This document shows, in pieces, positions 6,668 through 15,201 of a DNA stretch of 64,000 bases. The position numbers and the translations under genes were made by a program. Positions within the stretch are counted from its first letter, which is position 1, and each line of letters begins with the position of its first letter. The DNA is taken from positions 62,001 to 126,000 of the IMG/VR virus record IMGVR_UViG_3300027749_002876. One strand, given 5' to 3'. The notes under the pieces were generated by a model. It had not been told where the DNA came from. It ran no database searches and saw nothing but the letters and a program-made list of their open reading frames with translations. Source of the stretch: a virus.

Positions 6668-9563
6668 ATTAGATCCGCGTAAATTATACGAACTTTCGGA
6701 ATCTCTCAACGAACTTACCGGTACAGTAAAATATACCGGCACAGCCATGCAGTCCATGTTGGGACCTCAGGCTGAAGCAAACAAGAAATTAAAAAACTCA
6801 GGTAAAAAACGTGCCAAGGTTGAAGAACAGGCGGCTGAACAACAAGCAAAGCAGTTAACCAAACAGGAAGAATCTCAAGCAAAACAGAAAAAAATGCTTG
6901 ATGATGAGTTACGATATCGCGGCTACGCAATAGATGCAACAGGTAACTTAACTAAAACAACCACATCACTAAGTGGTGCTCAAAAGCAAGCACTAGAATC
7001 ATTGGATAAGCGTATTGCCAAAGAGCGTGAACTTGCTGAAGTAATTAAAGATCCAGTCAAATCATTTAGAAGCATATCAAGCAGTATAAACAGCCTCGAC
7101 GGTGTTATGGGCCAGATGCAGGAGAAGATGTTTGAGATGACTGGTAAGAGCGTGCCAATGGCAGCAGGTCTTATCGCAGCCACAGCAGTTGTCGGTGGAG
7201 TAGTTAAAGCCGCAACCGGAATGGCTGACTCACTATATAAAGGTGAACGTGGTGCTAAAGTTGGTGCTAAAGCAGTTAAAGATTTAAATGATTCAGTAAC
7301 TAAAGCCGCATATGGTATCAGTGCGGCACTGATGTTTATGCCCGGATTGGGAATTGTTGCTAAAGTATTAGGAGCCGCAATTGGGCTGTTTTCTTTGGCA
7401 ATGGAGGGTTCCACAAAACTAATAGAAATGGGTGCAGAGTATAACGATAAGGTATACGATTCATTCAATAAATTAAGCGAGACGGGGTTAATAACAGCTA
7501 AGGGCATGAGTGGTGTTAGTAACACCATGGAAAAGCTAGGAGTAACAAGTGCTGAAATAGAGAAGATGAATTCTCTATTAGCAAGCAACTCAAAAGACTT
7601 AGCATTATTTGGTGGGACTGCGGCAGGTGGATTAGAAAAATTCACAGAAGTTGCCGGAACTATTTCACATCCAGCAAGTGAATTAAACAAAAAATTAATG
7701 TTGCTTGGTATATCAAGTGACGAACAAAGAGAACATACATTAAAGTACATGGCTTTGCAAACACGCATGGGCATGACGCAAGGCAAGACACAAGCTGACC
7801 TAGTTAAAGGTTCTGTTGCCTACATGGAAGAACTAGATAGAATTGCTTCTATCACTGGAATAGGTCGTAAAGAACAAGAAGAAGCACAGAAGCAGGTAAT
7901 GGCTATTGAAGAATTACGTGCGGCAATGTTCCAAGCTGAACGTAGTAGTGATACTAAACGACAAAAAGAATTAGAAACAGCATTTAAATACTCTAGCCGA
8001 TTGATGGCTGAGGGTAGAAAGAAAGAAGCGGCCGGTGTTGCTAAGTATTATGCCGCAGGTAAAAATGTTGTTGACAGTGATTCGGCAATGGCAGCACAGA
8101 ATAGTGCAGGTGCTATTAAAGCTATTGGTGAAGGTAAAGAAGGCGAAGATGTTTATCAAGAAGGCATCAAGAGTGCTAAAGAATCTGCTATACGTACAGC
8201 AGGCACTAAGCGAATTGGCGGTGATGTGTCTAATCAAATTGGAGACTTCAATGCTACACTAGATGCTATTAAACGTAGTGAGAAGTCGCAAGAGGAAATG
8301 AAGAAACTGGGTCTAAGTCCAGAAGCATATGCTAAAAAACTTCAAAAAGAAAAAGAAGAAAAGCCTGATCCAAATTTAGCAAAGAATGTTGATGCTATGC
8401 AGATACAGCAGAAGGCTGGTTTGACAATGGATCAAGCGGCAAAGGCAATGGATGGTGCAGGTCTTGCAATGGCATCATCAGTTAAGGCATTTAATGAGGC
8501 AGTGAAATTATTTAATCAAGCTTCTGGTACTGGCCCAGCACAAGGAGCCGCAGTAGAGAAAGCTAAACAAGCAGATACAGCGGCATTGAATAAACAACAA
8601 GCCGCAATGGATGCTAATAAGAAAACGCAAAATGATCCAACTGCAACAAAAGCACAAAAAGAATCTGCACAAAAATCAGAGGATGATGCTAATAAAGAGT
8701 CAATGAAGGCAATGGCGGCTAAGAGAGAAGCCTTCCTAAAAGAACAAAATGAATTACGTGAACTAAACAAAAAACAACGTGGTTCCGGCAAAGAAGTATT
8801 CAAGACCATGGAAGATGCACGAAAGGCTGGAGCCGCACCAAAAGCTGAAACAGCTCCGACGGCGGCTGCACCAAAAGCTGAAACAGCTCCGACGCAGGCT
8901 GCTAAGCCGGCATCATCACCTACGCCATCACCCGGTGCACCTTCAGAAGGTCACAGTGAAGGGGGTACAGAAAAATCAGCACCACCGGCTGCGCCAACAT
9001 CGGCTCCACCAGTTTCATTAAAATCAAGCTCAACCAAAACTGATTTATTAATAGCAAATGAACCAGTCACTGCTGATAAGCCATTAAGTAAAACACAAAT
9101 GTCAATAATTGAGCTTGGTATTAGTCAAGGAAATAAATTCTCTGACATGGTAATGCAAAAGTTCAATTCTCAAATGTTTGGTGCCAAACCAGTAGCTCCA
9201 AATTCTAAACCTGTGGGTGATGTTGAAATTCCAATTGACAAGGCTGCGACCGGGGGAGTATTTGACGGGCCGGGTAAGAATTCAGTAATGCTAAACAATA
9301 GCACTATGGCTGCAAATGATATATTAGCTTCACTCAGAGAATCATTTGGTAGTGTTCAAAAGAAATCAGTTGAGAGTGAATTACCAAAATTAACTAAATT
9401 TAATACAATGACTTCTTCAAGTAGAGGTATTTCAACAAATAGTTCAATGGACATACTAGAAAAATTTACTGACATTATGGAACAGAAACTATCCGACGTT
9501 ATAGATGCTATATCGGATAACAATAACATTAAAGAAGAAATCTTACTTTACAGTAAAGCATAA
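6660..9563 (+). CDS. tail tape-measure-like protein
   Basis: A 967-aa protein, long and mostly helical, with an N-terminal charged coiled-coil region (about 1-140), hydrophobic segments near residues 165-260 (AAGLIAATAVVGGVV and an AALMFMPGLG stretch), further helical repeats, a Pro/Ala-rich linker near 720-790 and a C-terminal TGGVFDGPG block. The last resembles the GGxxxGP motif near the end of many tape-measure proteins. Tape-measure proteins set tail length and are ejected through the tail. If the whole chain measured length at 0.15 nm per residue, the tail would be about 145 nm. A giant baseplate or internal protein is an alternative. Confidence 0.65.
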   Translation: MDELDPRKLYELSESLNELTGTVKYTGTAMQSMLGPQAEANKKLKNSGKKRAKVEEQAAEQQAKQLTKQEESQAKQKKMLDDELRYRGYAIDATGNLTKTTTSLSGAQKQALESLDKRIAKERELAEVIKDPVKSFRSISSSINSLDGVMGQMQEKMFEMTGKSVPMAAGLIAATAVVGGVVKAATGMADSLYKGERGAKVGAKAVKDLNDSVTKAAYGISAALMFMPGLGIVAKVLGAAIGLFSLAMEGSTKLIEMGAEYNDKVYDSFNKLSETGLITAKGMSGVSNTMEKLGVTSAEIEKMNSLLASNSKDLALFGGTAAGGLEKFTEVAGTISHPASELNKKLMLLGISSDEQREHTLKYMALQTRMGMTQGKTQADLVKGSVAYMEELDRIASITGIGRKEQEEAQKQVMAIEELRAAMFQAERSSDTKRQKELETAFKYSSRLMAEGRKKEAAGVAKYYAAGKNVVDSDSAMAAQNSAGAIKAIGEGKEGEDVYQEGIKSAKESAIRTAGTKRIGGDVSNQIGDFNATLDAIKRSEKSQEEMKKLGLSPEAYAKKLQKEKEEKPDPNLAKNVDAMQIQQKAGLTMDQAAKAMDGAGLAMASSVKAFNEAVKLFNQASGTGPAQGAAVEKAKQADTAALNKQQAAMDANKKTQNDPTATKAQKESAQKSEDDANKESMKAMAAKREAFLKEQNELRELNKKQRGSGKEVFKTMEDARKAGAAPKAETAPTAAAPKAETAPTQAAKPASSPTPSPGAPSEGHSEGGTEKSAPPAAPTSAPPVSLKSSSTKTDLLIANEPVTADKPLSKTQMSIIELGISQGNKFSDMVMQKFNSQMFGAKPVAPNSKPVGDVEIPIDKAATGGVFDGPGKNSVMLNNSTMAANDILASLRESFGSVQKKSVESELPKLTKFNTMTSSSRGISTNSSMDILEKFTDIMEQKLSDVIDAISDNNNIKEEILLYSKA
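8839..8895 (+). repeat. direct repeat in the tape-measure-like gene
   Basis: Two adjacent near-identical copies encode APKAETAPT in the Pro/Ala-rich linker. This looks like a recent in-frame duplication. Confidence 0.75.
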
Positions 9564-9581
9564 TTCAAAGGTCGTATCAAA

Positions 9582-10232
9582 ATGGAAAAAACAATAGCAC
9601 TATTCATTAATCATCCCGAATGCTCTCAAGATTGTTGCGACGGTATGATACAGTCACTTGGACAAGACTATAATATCAAACTATTTAGGGTCAATGAATG
9701 TAATAGTGAAACATTATCATCAGTTGATATGGTCGCATTTCCAGGTGGTATTGGTGATGCCAGTTCATATGATAAATTTTTTAGAAGAAAAGCACAAAAT
9801 GCTGTAGCAGATTATGTGCAACAAGGTGGACGATATTTAGGAATATGTATGGGTGCGTATTGGGCTGGAAGTTATTACTTTGACATACTTGATAATGTTG
9901 ATGCTGTGCAGTACATACGACAACCAACTAGTGATATCAAACGATCCTATAGCACTATTGCGTCAATTAACTGGAACAACCAATCTGAAGATATGTTTTT
10001 TTATGACGGGTGTGCATTAGTTGGTGACACTAGTAAATTTAAAACTATTGCAACTTATGCAAACGGTGATGCGATGGCTATCATACAAAACAGAATAGGC
10101 TTGATAGGATGTCATCCTGAAAGCCAAGAGTACTGGTACAAAGAACCCAGGCAATATATTAATCAATACTGGCATCAAGGCAAACATCATTCGTTACTAT
10201 TAGAATTTGTCAATCAGTTGATGACACAATAG
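9582..10232 (+). CDS. BPL_N / class I glutamine-amidotransferase-like protein
   Basis: A 216-aa protein with the flavodoxin-like fold of class I glutamine amidotransferases. It has FPGGIGD near residues 52-58, the nucleophile elbow GICMGAYWAG with the candidate catalytic Cys, and the later block GCHPESQEYW with a candidate His/Glu pair. This combination is seen in the N-terminal domain family of biotin-protein ligase (BPL_N). There is no ligase domain. The substrate is unknown. It is the last gene before an intrinsic terminator and structured element A. Confidence 0.75.
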   Translation: MEKTIALFINHPECSQDCCDGMIQSLGQDYNIKLFRVNECNSETLSSVDMVAFPGGIGDASSYDKFFRRKAQNAVADYVQQGGRYLGICMGAYWAGSYYFDILDNVDAVQYIRQPTSDIKRSYSTIASINWNNQSEDMFFYDGCALVGDTSKFKTIATYANGDAMAIIQNRIGLIGCHPESQEYWYKEPRQYINQYWHQGKHHSLLLEFVNQLMTQ

Positions 10233-10253
10233 TTAGAGTATAGAAATCAATAG

Positions 10254-10274
10254 AGCCCCAAAAGGGGCTTTTTT
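10254..10274 (+). terminator. intrinsic terminator closing the late block
   Basis: Stem AGCCCC/GGGGCT with an AAAA loop and a run of six T. It separates the late-type genes from the early cluster. Confidence 0.9.
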
Positions 10275-10282
10275 AATGGCTA

Positions 10283-10408
10283 AAAATGAGTACTTTTGTA
10301 TCTCAAAAAGGTAAACTTTAGTACTCATTTTCACCTCCCAGGTGCTTCAAAATCGCTAGAGGTTTTAGGGACGCATACTGACACACTTCTATCGGAATTC
10401 GCCAAAAC
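10283..10408 (+). promoter_or_regulatory. structured boundary element, copy A
   Basis: Three parts occur in order: a 12-bp perfect stem (10283-10294 with 10320-10331, sequence AAAATGAGTACT), a small hairpin CACCT-CCC-AGGTG (10332-10344), and a conserved box beginning GCTTCAAAATCGCTAGAGG and ending near 10395. The first early promoter follows at once. A homologous copy lies at 41945-42057 in inverted orientation. The small hairpin has different bases but the same pairing in copy B, suggesting selection on structure. Role unknown: antiterminator, origin or regulator site are options. Confidence 0.8.
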
Positions 10409-10437
10409 TTGACAATAAATTGTTTTGGGTGTATGAT
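10409..10437 (+). promoter_or_regulatory. early promoter 1 (lysin gene)
   Basis: TTGACA, 17 nt, TATGAT, with the early-cluster signature ATAAAT just after the -35. It is directly adjacent to element A and precedes the SleB-like gene. Confidence 0.85.
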
Positions 10438-10467
10438 GCAGTTTTACACACACATGGAGTTAGTTAA

Positions 10468-10983
10468 ATGAGCAAAGTACTAATTGGCTTAGCAACTATA
10501 TCAGCGGTTGCAATTCTAGGAGTTCAACAATATCAACTTGCTACCATCTCAGAAGATGTAGCCGAAATCAAACAAGCCTTCATTGCACAAACCACCGAAC
10601 GTGTTTCATATAGTGAAAGTGATGAAGCATGTCTTGCTAAAAATATTTACTACGAAGCCGGTATTGAAAGTGACCATGGTAAGTATGCTGTAGCACAAGT
10701 TACACTAAACCGATTGAAGACAGGTCGTTGGGGTGATACAATTTGTAGCGTGGTCTATTCCAAAGCACAGTTTAGTTGGACATTAAAAAAGAAACTAGAA
10801 AAACCCAATGGTCAAGCATGGGCTGATAGTCAATGGATTGCTCATAGAGTATTGGGAGGTGAGCGTGTGCCTCCTCTCAGTGAAGCCATTTTTTACCATG
10901 CTGATTATGTAAGTCCGTATTGGAAGAGTAGTGTTGTAAAAATACAACAAGTTGGCCAGCATATCTTCTATACCAAAATTTGA
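10468..10983 (+). CDS. SleB-like cell-wall hydrolase with N-terminal membrane anchor
   Basis: A 171-aa protein with a hydrophobic N-terminal segment (residues 4-20) followed by a Hydrolase_2/SleB domain from about residue 50. The block CLAKNIYYEAG carries the candidate catalytic Glu at residue 63, and AVAQVTLNRL and the FYHADYV block fit the family. These enzymes cleave peptidoglycan glycan strands. The anchor lacks a clear cleavage site and could be a signal-anchor-release type. It is the first gene of the early cluster, unusual timing for lysis, so a role in early envelope remodelling is possible. Confidence 0.82.
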   Translation: MSKVLIGLATISAVAILGVQQYQLATISEDVAEIKQAFIAQTTERVSYSESDEACLAKNIYYEAGIESDHGKYAVAQVTLNRLKTGRWGDTICSVVYSKAQFSWTLKKKLEKPNGQAWADSQWIAHRVLGGERVPPLSEAIFYHADYVSPYWKSSVVKIQQVGQHIFYTKI

Positions 10984-11008
10984 CAATAAATCGTTTTGGG
11001 CTTATAAT
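10980..11008 (+). promoter_or_regulatory. early promoter 2
   Basis: TTGACA-N17-TATAAT with conserved flanks. The -35 overlaps the stop codon of the lysin gene. Confidence 0.92.
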
Positions 11009-11040
11009 AGAATCTTAAACAGTAAAGAAAAGGACTAGAA

Positions 11041-11313
11041 ATGACACAAGTTTATGATCGTTTGACAGAGCAGGAAAAACGTGAAGTTCGTATGTATGGC
11101 GTTACCGAAGCAGGTATGCGTGAATCTATAGAACAAAGTATTACTTTTAAATTCTCAGGTCCTGCAATGATCGCCGCTAGCCTGATGAGTGACGCCCAGG
11201 AAATGATTAATCCTGAATACGGTGATGTTGACTATATGCGAGCCGAGGATGCCCGTCAATGTCTGAATCGTGCCAAATGGGTTCTCTTTGAATATGTCAT
11301 GTCCAAAACTTGA
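11041..11313 (+). CDS. hypothetical early protein
   Basis: A 90-aa acidic, helix-rich soluble protein without recognisable motifs. It has its own early promoter and the ribosome-binding site AAGGAC. The next promoter starts inside its last codons, as is typical in this cluster. Function unknown; early phage genes of this size often modify host proteins, but nothing in the sequence shows that here. Confidence 0.75.
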   Translation: MTQVYDRLTEQEKREVRMYGVTEAGMRESIEQSITFKFSGPAMIAASLMSDAQEMINPEYGDVDYMRAEDARQCLNRAKWVLFEYVMSKT

Positions 11314-11338
11314 CAATAAATAGGTATTCTGCTATAAT
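11310..11338 (+). promoter_or_regulatory. early promoter 3
   Basis: TTGACA-N17-TATAAT; the -35 overlaps the stop codon of the preceding gene. Confidence 0.92.
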
Positions 11339-11370
11339 AGAATCTTAGACAGTCAAACAAAGGATACAAA

Positions 11371-11538
11371 ATGCAAATCGCAACAGCAATCAAAGTAATA
11401 CAAAAAGATGCAGAATTCTTGGGTATGGGTTTCTTGGAAATGATGCAGTTTATTCAAAAAGACCCATTAGCACAAACACACAAAACATTAGAAGCATACA
11501 ATGTAATTAAGTTTGCAGGTGCTAAGTTTTTTGCCTAA
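11371..11538 (+). CDS. hypothetical early small protein (55 aa)
   Basis: The frame runs from the ATG at 11371 to TAA at 11536-11538 and encodes a helical 55-aa protein ending in AGAKFFA. It sits exactly between two early promoters and has the ribosome-binding site AAAGGA. No family is recognised. Position and spacing identical to its neighbours support it as a real gene. Confidence 0.75.
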   Translation: MQIATAIKVIQKDAEFLGMGFLEMMQFIQKDPLAQTHKTLEAYNVIKFAGAKFFA

Positions 11539-11540
11539 AT

Positions 11541-11569
11541 TTGACAATAAATCAAATTGGGTATATAAT
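11541..11569 (+). promoter_or_regulatory. early promoter 4
   Basis: TTGACA-N17-TATAAT starting 2 nt after the preceding stop codon. Confidence 0.92.
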
Positions 11570-11598
11570 AGAGTCTTATTCAATCAAAAGGAAACAAA

Positions 11599-11946
11599 AT
11601 GTTAGTAGTCCATAAATTTCTCAAAACCGATGGCAAGGGTTACTGGTCACAAGTTGTTAGATCCGTTAAAGTTACAGGTTTTGACCTGGACTACGTGAAT
11701 GAAGAAGGTGACTTTGGTGAGTTGCGTGTATACTTTGATACTAAGTATTGGGACGTTAACAGTATGGGCCTGATCTATACTGACAAACAATTCCTGAAAG
11801 AATTGAAAACACTGTTGGCCGAACAACATCTCGGTACTGACGTTTCATATTCCGAGCAAGGTATGCAAGGTGATACTTTTGTATCACTGGATTGCGGATC
11901 CGAATTCATCAAATCTTTCCAAAATTTGCTTACAGTGGAACTGTGA
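11599..11946 (+). CDS. hypothetical early protein
   Basis: A 115-aa soluble protein with a probable alpha/beta fold and no cysteine motif except one DCGS near the C-terminus. It has its own early promoter and an AAAGGAA ribosome-binding site. No family recognised. A gene of 73 codons follows after 13 nt, so the two probably share a transcript. Confidence 0.72.
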   Translation: MLVVHKFLKTDGKGYWSQVVRSVKVTGFDLDYVNEEGDFGELRVYFDTKYWDVNSMGLIYTDKQFLKELKTLLAEQHLGTDVSYSEQGMQGDTFVSLDCGSEFIKSFQNLLTVEL

Positions 11947-11959
11947 AAGGTAATACTAA

Positions 11960-12181
11960 ATGACTAAATTTGAAAACCTCCAGGAACTATTGTCTTTGCT
12001 CAACGAAGCGCAGGATTTGATTGAAGAAATTTACGGTGATGCAGACGAGGCTTTTGACATGTCCATCAACCTTAGTAATGTCATCTCCGATGTAGAGGTT
12101 GAGATAGATTTTGAGGACATTAAACTTGACCAAAATTTGACAATAAATGGTGTTCCTGTTATAATAGAATCTAGACAATAA
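11960..12181 (+). CDS. hypothetical acidic early protein
   Basis: A 73-aa, very acidic protein (many Asp and Glu, few basic residues). Its 3' end contains the complete early promoter 5, so its last 15 or so codons are shaped by promoter sequence. Acidic small phage proteins are sometimes DNA mimics, but no evidence beyond charge exists here. Confidence 0.7.
   Translation: MTKFENLQELLSLLNEAQDLIEEIYGDADEAFDMSINLSNVISDVEVEIDFEDIKLDQNLTINGVPVIIESRQ
12137..12165 (+). promoter_or_regulatory. early promoter 5, inside a coding region
   Basis: TTGACA-N17-TATAAT lying wholly within the 3' end of the preceding gene. Confidence 0.9.
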
Positions 12182-12196
12182 AGAAAAGGACTCAAA

Positions 12197-12469
12197 ATGC
12201 GTACAAAAACTATCATTGACGGCTTCAATAACTCACAAAAATTCCGTGTAATTTTTAAGGGTGACGGAAGCGAAAACGATATCGGTATGTACTTGACTAT
12301 CAAGCAAATGTCCGAGCAATTTGCTACAGTTAACGCCCGCACACTTTGCTGGGATGCTATGCTTAAATTGTCTTATTTGCGTTATGAAGCCAAGCGCAAA
12401 AATGAGACAGTTCCGACAGGTCTCGGTGACACATTTAGGGGCAAACAAGTCCAAGTTGACTTGGTATAA
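12197..12469 (+). CDS. hypothetical early protein
   Basis: A 90-aa basic soluble protein of unknown family with one early promoter and an AAAGGA ribosome-binding site. The next promoter begins 5 nt after its stop. Confidence 0.72.
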   Translation: MRTKTIIDGFNNSQKFRVIFKGDGSENDIGMYLTIKQMSEQFATVNARTLCWDAMLKLSYLRYEAKRKNETVPTGLGDTFRGKQVQVDLV

Positions 12470-12473
12470 AAGG

Positions 12474-12502
12474 TTGACAATAAATCACTTTGGGTATATA
12501 AT
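12474..12502 (+). promoter_or_regulatory. early promoter 6
   Basis: TTGACA-N17-TATAAT. This promoter and its leader are identical to those at 12820 for about 57 nt. Confidence 0.93.
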
Positions 12503-12529
12503 AGAATCTTAAACAGTAAAGAAACGGAG
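12474..12529 (+). repeat. direct repeat, copy 1 (promoter plus leader)
   Basis: An identical stretch recurs at 12820-12875, flanking the gene at 12535. Homologous recombination between the two would delete or amplify that gene. Confidence 0.9.
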
Positions 12530-12534
12530 TTAAT

Positions 12535-12810
12535 ATGAAAAAATCACTAATTGCAACATTGTTATTAGTATCAGGAATTGCTCATGCTGGAATTGAGCAG
12601 CCGCTTCAACAAGCAATTAACCAAGTAGGATCATCATGTGATAAGGTAACTCAAGTTTTTCAGAGTAGCGGGACATATAATATGTACAGTGTTGCATGTT
12701 CCGGTGGACAAACATATATGGTTCTAGTTAAACCTGAAACTAATTCAGCTAAGGTTATGACATGCCGAGAAATGGCAATGATTGGTACAAAGTGTTTTGT
12801 CAAATTGTAA
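12535..12810 (+). CDS. small secreted protein with four cysteines
   Basis: A 91-aa protein with a typical Sec signal peptide: Lys-Lys start, hydrophobic core and AHA cleavage site near residue 18. The mature part of about 73 residues has four Cys (SSC, VAC, TCR, KCF), which could form two disulfides in the periplasm. An early-expressed exported protein might alter the envelope or block superinfection, but that is only a guess. The gene is flanked by identical promoter repeats. Confidence 0.75.
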   Translation: MKKSLIATLLLVSGIAHAGIEQPLQQAINQVGSSCDKVTQVFQSSGTYNMYSVACSGGQTYMVLVKPETNSAKVMTCREMAMIGTKCFVKL

Positions 12811-12819
12811 TTTAAAAGG

Positions 12820-12848
12820 TTGACAATAAATCACTTTGGGTATATAAT
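12820..12848 (+). promoter_or_regulatory. early promoter 7
   Basis: TTGACA-N17-TATAAT, identical in core and leader to promoter 6. Confidence 0.93.
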
Positions 12849-12875
12849 AGAATCTTAAACAGTAAAGAAACGGAA
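12820..12875 (+). repeat. direct repeat, copy 2 (promoter plus leader)
   Basis: Second identical copy of the stretch at 12474-12529. Confidence 0.9.
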
Positions 12876-12881
12876 CACAAA

Positions 12882-13364
12882 ATGGCAACTCGCTCAACAA
12901 TCGCTCTCGAATTCGCTGATGGTACTATTGGTCAAGTATATTGTCACTGGGATGGTTACTTGGCTCACAACGGTAAAATGTTGCAGGAGTATTATTCTAA
13001 CCCCTTTGTTTTGCGTGACTTGATTGACCTCGGTGGGTTGTCTGGCTTGCGCCCAACAATCGGTACAAAACATCCCTTCAGTATGTACGAAGCAAACATG
13101 ACACAGGATGAATACGCTAACCTGTATCGTGACATGTGTACATTCTATGGCCGTGATCGTGGCGAAGGCGAATCTGATGCAAATTACTTCAAGGACTTTG
13201 CAGACTTCAAAGACAATGGTCAAGCTGAAGAATACGATTACATCCTGCGTAACGTGAATGGCGTTGCTACTTGGTTCGTATCCGATCATGGTGGAGACTA
13301 CATGTTGTTGACTGAGGCATTTGCTAAAGAAGCCGAAGCAGAAAAAGAAGAATTGCCCTTATAA
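12882..13364 (+). CDS. conserved phage protein of unknown function
   Basis: A 160-aa acidic protein starting MATRSTIALEFADGTI and containing QVYCHWDGYLAHNG and IGTKHPF blocks. I recognise this as a family common in tailed phages, without a known function. The C-terminal half is Asp/Glu-rich. It is followed after 9 nt by the SWIM-domain gene and probably leads a run of overlapping genes to 14351. Confidence 0.82.
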   Translation: MATRSTIALEFADGTIGQVYCHWDGYLAHNGKMLQEYYSNPFVLRDLIDLGGLSGLRPTIGTKHPFSMYEANMTQDEYANLYRDMCTFYGRDRGEGESDANYFKDFADFKDNGQAEEYDYILRNVNGVATWFVSDHGGDYMLLTEAFAKEAEAEKEELPL

Positions 13365-13373
13365 GGAATAATA

Positions 13374-13703
13374 ATGGAAGCAGTAGTAGAAACAACAGTT
13401 TGGAATGATAGCAACCTTGCTAATCATACATACTTATTTGACGGAATGAAAATGGTTGCGTACATCAAGGTTGGTTCTACTACACCATTCTATTTCAAAA
13501 AGCCTATCACAATCGACAAGCGCGGCCGTAAGTTTACACCAGTTAAGCCAAATCCCTTCAAGGAAGTGAAAGAAAAGAGTACAATCATCAAAGTGTCCGG
13601 TAGTAAAGGCAATGTCTATTCTATTGACACTGAAGCTAACACCTGCTCTTGTATGGGGTTTCAGTTTAGGGCAACCTGTAAACACATAATGGAGTTAGTA
13701 TGA
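13374..13703 (+). CDS. SWIM zinc-finger protein
   Basis: A 109-aa protein whose C-terminus carries the SWIM signature C-x-C-xn-C-x-H (CSC, then TCKH). SWIM domains bind zinc and often mediate DNA or protein contacts. The N-terminal 70 residues are beta-rich and unassigned. It overlaps the next gene by 4 nt (ATGA), so translation is coupled. Confidence 0.82.
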   Translation: MEAVVETTVWNDSNLANHTYLFDGMKMVAYIKVGSTTPFYFKKPITIDKRGRKFTPVKPNPFKEVKEKSTIIKVSGSKGNVYSIDTEANTCSCMGFQFRATCKHIMELV

Positions 13704-13861
13704 ATTACAAAACAAATTGGACACAGAATTACAGTACATGGCAAGTGCCATCCAATAGTAAATCTATTGAAGAAACACAGGAACAAATTGTTGAAGCTTT
13801 TGTAGAAGCTAGTGAGCTCCGTGAAGCAAACAGTGTAATTGATTATATTAAGTCACTATGA
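13700..13861 (+). CDS. hypothetical small protein (53 aa)
   Basis: The frame from ATG 13700 to TGA 13859-13861 has ATGA overlaps with both neighbours, strong evidence for a real coupled gene. The product is acidic and helical (EETQEQIVEAFVEASELRE). No family known. Confidence 0.75.
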   Translation: MNYKTNWTQNYSTWQVPSNSKSIEETQEQIVEAFVEASELREANSVIDYIKSL

Positions 13862-14169
13862 TACCCGACAAGTTTAGGCCACAGTCAATCGGTAAACGCT
13901 ACCTCATGCGTGAACGATTGAAGGGGCAAAAAGGTAGTTTTATGTACAATTGGCAAAGCCGTGTTATGTGGAGACCAGTTGTCTACAAACTAAATAAATT
14001 AACACTTAGTAGACAATTTGGTATACTTCATTATCTTGCTTGTCATGCACCAATTCCAATTCAAAAAAAGTGGAAGAATGCATATAGTGTTTTTCACGAT
14101 AAACATTTTGGATCAGTTAAGGCAAGTATGCGTTATTTGAACCAATGGAGTTGTCACAATTGGTTATGA
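13858..14169 (+). CDS. hypothetical basic protein
   Basis: A 103-aa strongly basic protein with many Trp, Tyr and Phe residues. It overlaps the upstream gene by 4 nt. Charge would suit nucleic-acid contact, but no domain is recognised. Confidence 0.68.
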   Translation: MIPDKFRPQSIGKRYLMRERLKGQKGSFMYNWQSRVMWRPVVYKLNKLTLSRQFGILHYLACHAPIPIQKKWKNAYSVFHDKHFGSVKASMRYLNQWSCHNWL

Positions 14170-14351
14170 AAAATTCTTTACCCGTAATTGCACTTGTGTT
14201 AATTGCAGTACTCATTCTGTCTTATACAGGGCTTCCCCGTAATTCAGAAAGGGTGTATAATTGTAGTTTAGTAGAGATAAGCCCTGACTTCCCATTAGAA
14301 GTCAAACAAAAATGTAGAGAATTAAAATATGAAAATCGCACTATGCAGTGA
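14166..14351 (+). CDS. small single-pass membrane protein, Cys-pair type
   Basis: From ATG 14166 the product is 61 aa: a transmembrane segment (about residues 4-20) followed by a domain with VYNCSLVEISPDFPLEV and a second Cys in KQKCRE. A longer frame from 14145 exists, but 14166 sits at an ATGA overlap with the previous gene. A similar arrangement (membrane segment, then Cys-x10-15-Cys with Pro between) occurs in the minus-strand gene at 40681, so the two look like distant paralogs in the two early clusters. Confidence 0.72.
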   Translation: MKNSLPVIALVLIAVLILSYTGLPRNSERVYNCSLVEISPDFPLEVKQKCRELKYENRTMQ

Positions 14352-15177
14352 CCTGCACTTAGAGTTTCAGGACATCAACCTCAAAAACACAGAAAATGCT
14401 GAGGTACTCATCCTATCGGGTGATATTATGGTTGCAGAAGACCTGCACAATCATCCAGAGATGGATTATGGAATGTATAGTAATGTCAATATTGCTGACC
14501 TAGGTCGTAGACAACAAGTAGCATTACGATTCCGTGACTTCCTCAAGCGTTGCAGTTTTCAGTTTCCGCATGTTATCTACATTGCAGGCAATCACGAATT
14601 CTATCATGGAAGATGGAAGGCTAGCTTAGATCACCTTCGTGAAGAATGTGCAAAGTTTCCTAATGTTTACTTTTTGGAAAATGATATTAAGGTTATCAAT
14701 CAAGTGTCCTTTATTGGTGCTACATTGTGGACTGATTGCAACAAGGGTGATCCATTAACATTGCATGCCTTGACTGACATGATGAATGACTTTAGAATCA
14801 TTCGTAATGATGAGCATGGGTACACCAAGTTGCGACCAGCACATATAATGCATCGCCATCAACAAACACTATCATATTTGAAAGCAGTATTGCCTGATAT
14901 GAAGGACAAAAAAGTTGTGTTCGTAGGACATCATGGTCCTTCTGCAATGAGTACACATCCTAGGTATATAAATGAATACTTAATGAATGGTGGTTATCGT
15001 AGTGAATTGAGTGAGATGATTTTGGATAATCCTCAGATTGTTCTTTGGACTCACGGTCACATGCACGACCCATTTGACTACATGATTGGTACTACCAGAG
15101 TGGTATGCAATCCTCGTGGTTATGCGGGCCATGATCCTCAAGCAGATGTGTTTGAGTTAAAGTTTTTGGAAATCTAA
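14329..15177 (+). CDS. calcineurin-like metallophosphoesterase
   Basis: A 282-aa protein with all metal-ligand blocks: SDLHLEF (D8, H10), LSGDIM, IAGNHEFYHG, VGHHGPS and THGHMHD. The family hydrolyses phosphomono- or diesters, but the substrate cannot be told from sequence. It overlaps the 3' end of the membrane-protein gene by 23 nt. Four proteins of this fold occur in the window, one of them degenerate. Confidence 0.92.
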   Translation: MKIALCSDLHLEFQDINLKNTENAEVLILSGDIMVAEDLHNHPEMDYGMYSNVNIADLGRRQQVALRFRDFLKRCSFQFPHVIYIAGNHEFYHGRWKASLDHLREECAKFPNVYFLENDIKVINQVSFIGATLWTDCNKGDPLTLHALTDMMNDFRIIRNDEHGYTKLRPAHIMHRHQQTLSYLKAVLPDMKDKKVVFVGHHGPSAMSTHPRYINEYLMNGGYRSELSEMILDNPQIVLWTHGHMHDPFDYMIGTTRVVCNPRGYAGHDPQADVFELKFLEI

Positions 15178-15201
15178 TTAAAACAAGGTGTCCAGAATAT
15201 G

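Noticed and set aside
6980-7786. 268-codon minus-strand open frame inside the tape-measure-like gene
   Set aside because: It lies antisense to a well-supported gene, has an unusual composition and no promoter or ribosome-binding site.
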